Shown here in pieces: positions 41,145 through 43,012 of a stretch of DNA of 43,012 nucleotides. The DNA is from Nitrospira sp. (lineage in GTDB: Bacteria; Nitrospirota; Nitrospiria; Nitrospirales; Nitrospiraceae). Where the stretch lies: the NCBI GenBank assembly GCA_029865485.1, contig JAOUGT010000007.1, positions 1-43,012 of the forward strand, written 5' to 3'. The notes under the pieces were generated by a model. It did no database searches. It saw only the letters and a program-made list of their open reading frames with translations, and was not told the DNA's origin. The translations under genes were made by a program, and so were the position numbers. Position 1 is the stretch's first letter. Each line of letters opens with the position of its first letter.

Positions 41145-42523
41145 ATGACGAGCAAGAGGCCTTGGAGAATTGTCGACGAATTCTCAGCCGGGTGCCATAT
41201 GACTGCATGGTGGCGTCGGATCCGAATGATGCGCTTGATATGATCGAGCGAGAACGGCCTGGCCTCGTGTTAACCGATCTGCGGATGCCCAAGTTGGATG
41301 GAATTGAGGTTCTGGCCGCTGCCAAACGAATGGATCCGGCGGTCCTGGTTGTCCTCCTGACGGCGCATGCCACCGTTGACACGGCTGTGACGGCCATGAG
41401 GCATGGCGCGTTTGACTACATTACGAAACCATTTACAAGCGATGAACTGGTGCTAGTCGCACGAAGGGCATTTGAGTCTGCAATGTCTGGTCTTGACGCC
41501 GATGTGCGTGCTGGGGCATCTGAAGAGCGACCGTCCACGAGTTCGTTGAACGAGGGAGTTCGACTTGTTGGAAACAGTCGAGTAATAAGAGAAGTGTTAG
41601 CGTTAGTCTCCAAGGTGGCACGGACTGATTCGAATGTGCTGGTGTATGGGGAAAGCGGGACCGGAAAAGAAATGGTGGCCAGGATGATCCACGAGCTGAG
41701 TCCTCGCGCCGATCTCCCGTTTGTTCCCGTGGACTGTGTGTCTTTCCAGGATTCCCTTTTAGAAACCGAACTCTTCGGTCATGAAAAAGGGGCCTTTACA
41801 GGTGCTCATACAGCGAAGGCCGGACTCTTCGAGGCAGCGGACGGCGGCACGATTTTTCTCGATGAGGTCAGCGGAATGAGTGCAAATCTACAGGCTCGAC
41901 TACTCCGTGTTCTGCAAGAGCGACATGTGCGGCGTGTTGGCGGAACACGGTTCACGCCGTTGAATGTTCGTATGATTGCGGCGTCCAATCAAGATCTTGA
42001 AGAGCTGTGTCGTCGAGGGAGCTTCCGCGAGGATCTGTACTATCGCCTGAACGTCATTCCACTTACCCTTCCTCCTCTCAGAGTACGTGGAGAGGACATT
42101 CTTTTGTTGGCCAATGAGTTCCTCACGCGGTTTGCACAGAGGGTTCGGCTTGATATTGGTCCGGTTCCAACGATCGATCCATCCGCAGTCGACCTGCTGA
42201 TGCGATACTCATGGCCGGGTAATGTGCGGGAGCTACAAAATGTGATGGAACGAGCCGCAGTATTGGTCGACGGGACCACAGTAACAAGCGCCCATCTACC
42301 GGAACGGTTCCTGGCACTCTCAGAGAGCGAATCCTCGCAACCTGAATCAAGCTCGTACAAGCTCGCCAAGCAGCAGGCGGTGGAGTCTTTTGAGCGAGGT
42401 TTCCTGATTGATCTCCTCAAGCGAAACGAGGGGCATATGGGACGAGCGGCACGTGAAGCCGGTGTGGATCGGAAGACTATCGAGCGCATGGTGAAAAAAC
42501 ATGGCTTGCGCGGCTCCTTCTAA
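41114..42523 (+). CDS. NtrC-type sigma54-dependent response regulator
   Basis: A 469-residue cytoplasmic protein. The receiver domain has the acidic pair D11-D12, phospho-acceptor D55 (VLTDLRMP) and K105-type lysine (YITKPF). The AAA+ domain has Walker A GESGTGKE (about 179-186), the sigma54-contacting GAFTGA loop (G226-A231), Walker B GGTIFLDEVSG, and the YSWPGNVRELQN motif. A Fis-type helix-turn-helix closes it (GRAAREAGVDRKTIERMVKK). With the overlapping kinase gene it forms a two-component system. The GAFTGA loop shows that it should activate sigma54 promoters, and three such candidates lie in this window. Confidence 0.95.
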   Translation: MGIAGKILIVDDEQEALENCRRILSRVPYDCMVASDPNDALDMIERERPGLVLTDLRMPKLDGIEVLAAAKRMDPAVLVVLLTAHATVDTAVTAMRHGAFDYITKPFTSDELVLVARRAFESAMSGLDADVRAGASEERPSTSSLNEGVRLVGNSRVIREVLALVSKVARTDSNVLVYGESGTGKEMVARMIHELSPRADLPFVPVDCVSFQDSLLETELFGHEKGAFTGAHTAKAGLFEAADGGTIFLDEVSGMSANLQARLLRVLQERHVRRVGGTRFTPLNVRMIAASNQDLEELCRRGSFREDLYYRLNVIPLTLPPLRVRGEDILLLANEFLTRFAQRVRLDIGPVPTIDPSAVDLLMRYSWPGNVRELQNVMERAAVLVDGTTVTSAHLPERFLALSESESSQPESSSYKLAKQQAVESFERGFLIDLLKRNEGHMGRAAREAGVDRKTIERMVKKHGLRGSF

Positions 42524-42552
42524 AGGACCCATGATCTTATTTTTGATGTCAG

Positions 42553-42662
42553 ATGGGGCGCTTGTGTCCCATTTGCATCTCATCCTGGTATCATCACAAT
42601 ATCATCTATAAATAGGTGTTTTAGCAATTTCCATCATTATGAATGGGGCGTGAGATTCCCAT
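42553..42662 (+). promoter_or_regulatory. Pair of ATGGG-N10-CCCAT activator dyads
   Basis: ATGGGGCGCTTGTGTCCCAT (42553-42572) and ATGGGGCGTGAGATTCCCAT (42643-42662) are 20-base dyads exactly 90 bp apart. The second contains TGGGGCGTGA, which is also found on the minus strand in the element at 13124-13138. They end 164 and 74 bp before the sigma54-type promoter, a normal arrangement for paired NtrC-class enhancer sites. Confidence 0.7.
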
Positions 42663-42735
42663 TTGTGTGATGGCCTATCTGGCGTACCGTCAAAAATATC
42701 CTCAGAAATAGCCTGAAAAATACGGATTGCAAGCT

Positions 42736-42751
42736 AGGAACAAGACTTGCT
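42736..42751 (+). promoter_or_regulatory. Sigma54-type (-24/-12) promoter of the 42973 gene
   Basis: AGGAACAAGACTTGCT has GG at 42737-42738 and GC at 42749-42750, ten bases apart, with a good TTGCT -12 element and a weaker -24 element (AGGAAC). A transcript start is expected near 42761. Confidence 0.6.
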
Positions 42752-42806
42752 TGGTAAATTAAGATTCTGGGCGAAGAGTATTGGAGTCTTTCAAAGCCAC
42801 TGAGTT

Positions 42807-42880
42807 GTCCAGCGGGGGAGTGGGAACGAGAGGATTGGCCTCCCCTCGCTGCCTCCGATAGTGATCGGCTCCTGCTGGAC
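42807..42880 (+). promoter_or_regulatory. Leader hairpin of the 42973 gene
   Basis: GTCCAGC (42807-42813) pairs with GCTGGAC (42874-42880). An inner near-complementary pair (GCGGGGGAG with CTCCCCTCGC) and a small CCGAT-AGTG-ATCGG hairpin add to the structure. It sits about 45 bases after the predicted transcript start. Confidence 0.45.
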
Positions 42881-42972
42881 TCTTAACTTTAGCAAGTAGA
42901 CGGGTCGATCGCGGGCGAGATCTCTACAACGTCATTTCATTTTCCACTATTTCTATGGAGGAGGCTGGACGT

Positions 42973-43012
42973 ATGGGGTTTTCAAGGAGGGTAGTTTGGT
43001 CAGCGTTAGGAG
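42973..43012 (+). CDS. Start of a gene cut by the window edge
   Basis: ATG at 42973 follows GGAGGAGG by eight bases. The 13 visible residues (MGFSRRVVWSALG) have a basic start and then a hydrophobic turn, as expected for a signal peptide. It is the third gene in the window with a sigma54-type promoter and activator dyads, so it is probably another exported member of the same regulon. The product cannot be named. Confidence 0.7.
   Translation, partial: MGFSRRVVWSALG

Larger units (their letters stand above)
42524..42972. other. Regulatory gap before the 42973 gene
   Basis: No coding frame. It carries two activator-like dyads (42553-42572 and 42643-42662), a sigma54-type promoter (42736-42751) and a leader hairpin (42807-42880). 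The 42973 gene follows with a strong ribosome-binding site. Confidence 0.6.

Noticed and set aside
1..43012. tRNA, rRNA, CRISPR or prophage features
   Set aside because: None of their hallmarks was seen while reading both strands; small RNAs cannot be excluded without structure searches.

Overview
The window reads as chromosomal DNA of a Gram-negative, outer-membrane bacterium, most likely a Nitrospira-type member of the Nitrospirota. This is an inference from protein style, from moderately high GC, from the many exported proteins, and from REP-like intergenic repeats. No rRNA or taxonomic marker gene is present, so the lineage is not proven. No tRNA, CRISPR array, phage or intact insertion sequence was seen.

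Left part (1-12926). The end of a PHB-depolymerase/LpqC-type esterase and plsY are followed by a minus-strand accessory strip: a DUF6714-like gene, a BrnT/BrnA-type toxin-antitoxin pair, an outer-membrane beta-barrel and two small unknown genes. A seven-gene plus-strand operon follows (4346-11549). It has a small unknown protein, a MutL-type ASKHA ATPase, a barrel-sandwich/KOW-like protein, a fibronectin-III/DUF6754 membrane protein and three more membrane proteins. There is no glutamate mutase gene, so MutL has probably been recruited to an uncharacterised envelope complex. A Memo-like gene closes this part.

Right part (13000-43012). This is a 30-kb envelope metal locus built from repeated gene families. 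It holds two giant six-cupredoxin-domain multicopper oxidases of the MofA/MnxG type (1587 and about 1647 aa). It also holds three secreted cupredoxin/carboxypeptidase-regulatory-like proteins, three LolA-like periplasmic proteins, five exported SUMF1/FGE-fold proteins that lack the first catalytic cysteine, an SmbP-like metal-binding protein, a HEAT-repeat protein and an HtrA-like protease. At its end lie a Cache-domain histidine kinase and an NtrC-type sigma54 activator.

The strongest new signal is regulatory. Both oxidase genes, and a third gene starting at 42973, are preceded by a GG-N10-GC sigma54-type promoter. Each promoter has upstream elements sharing a TGGGGCRTGA-like core. At the two oxidase genes the upstream element lies 214-215 bp before the promoter, and its sub-elements have identical spacing although the rest of the upstream DNA has diverged. 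All three predicted transcripts have strong stem-loops in their leaders. I propose a sigma54/two-component regulon for an extracytoplasmic copper-oxidase system. Its substrate could be Mn(II) or another metal or reductant and cannot be told from sequence.
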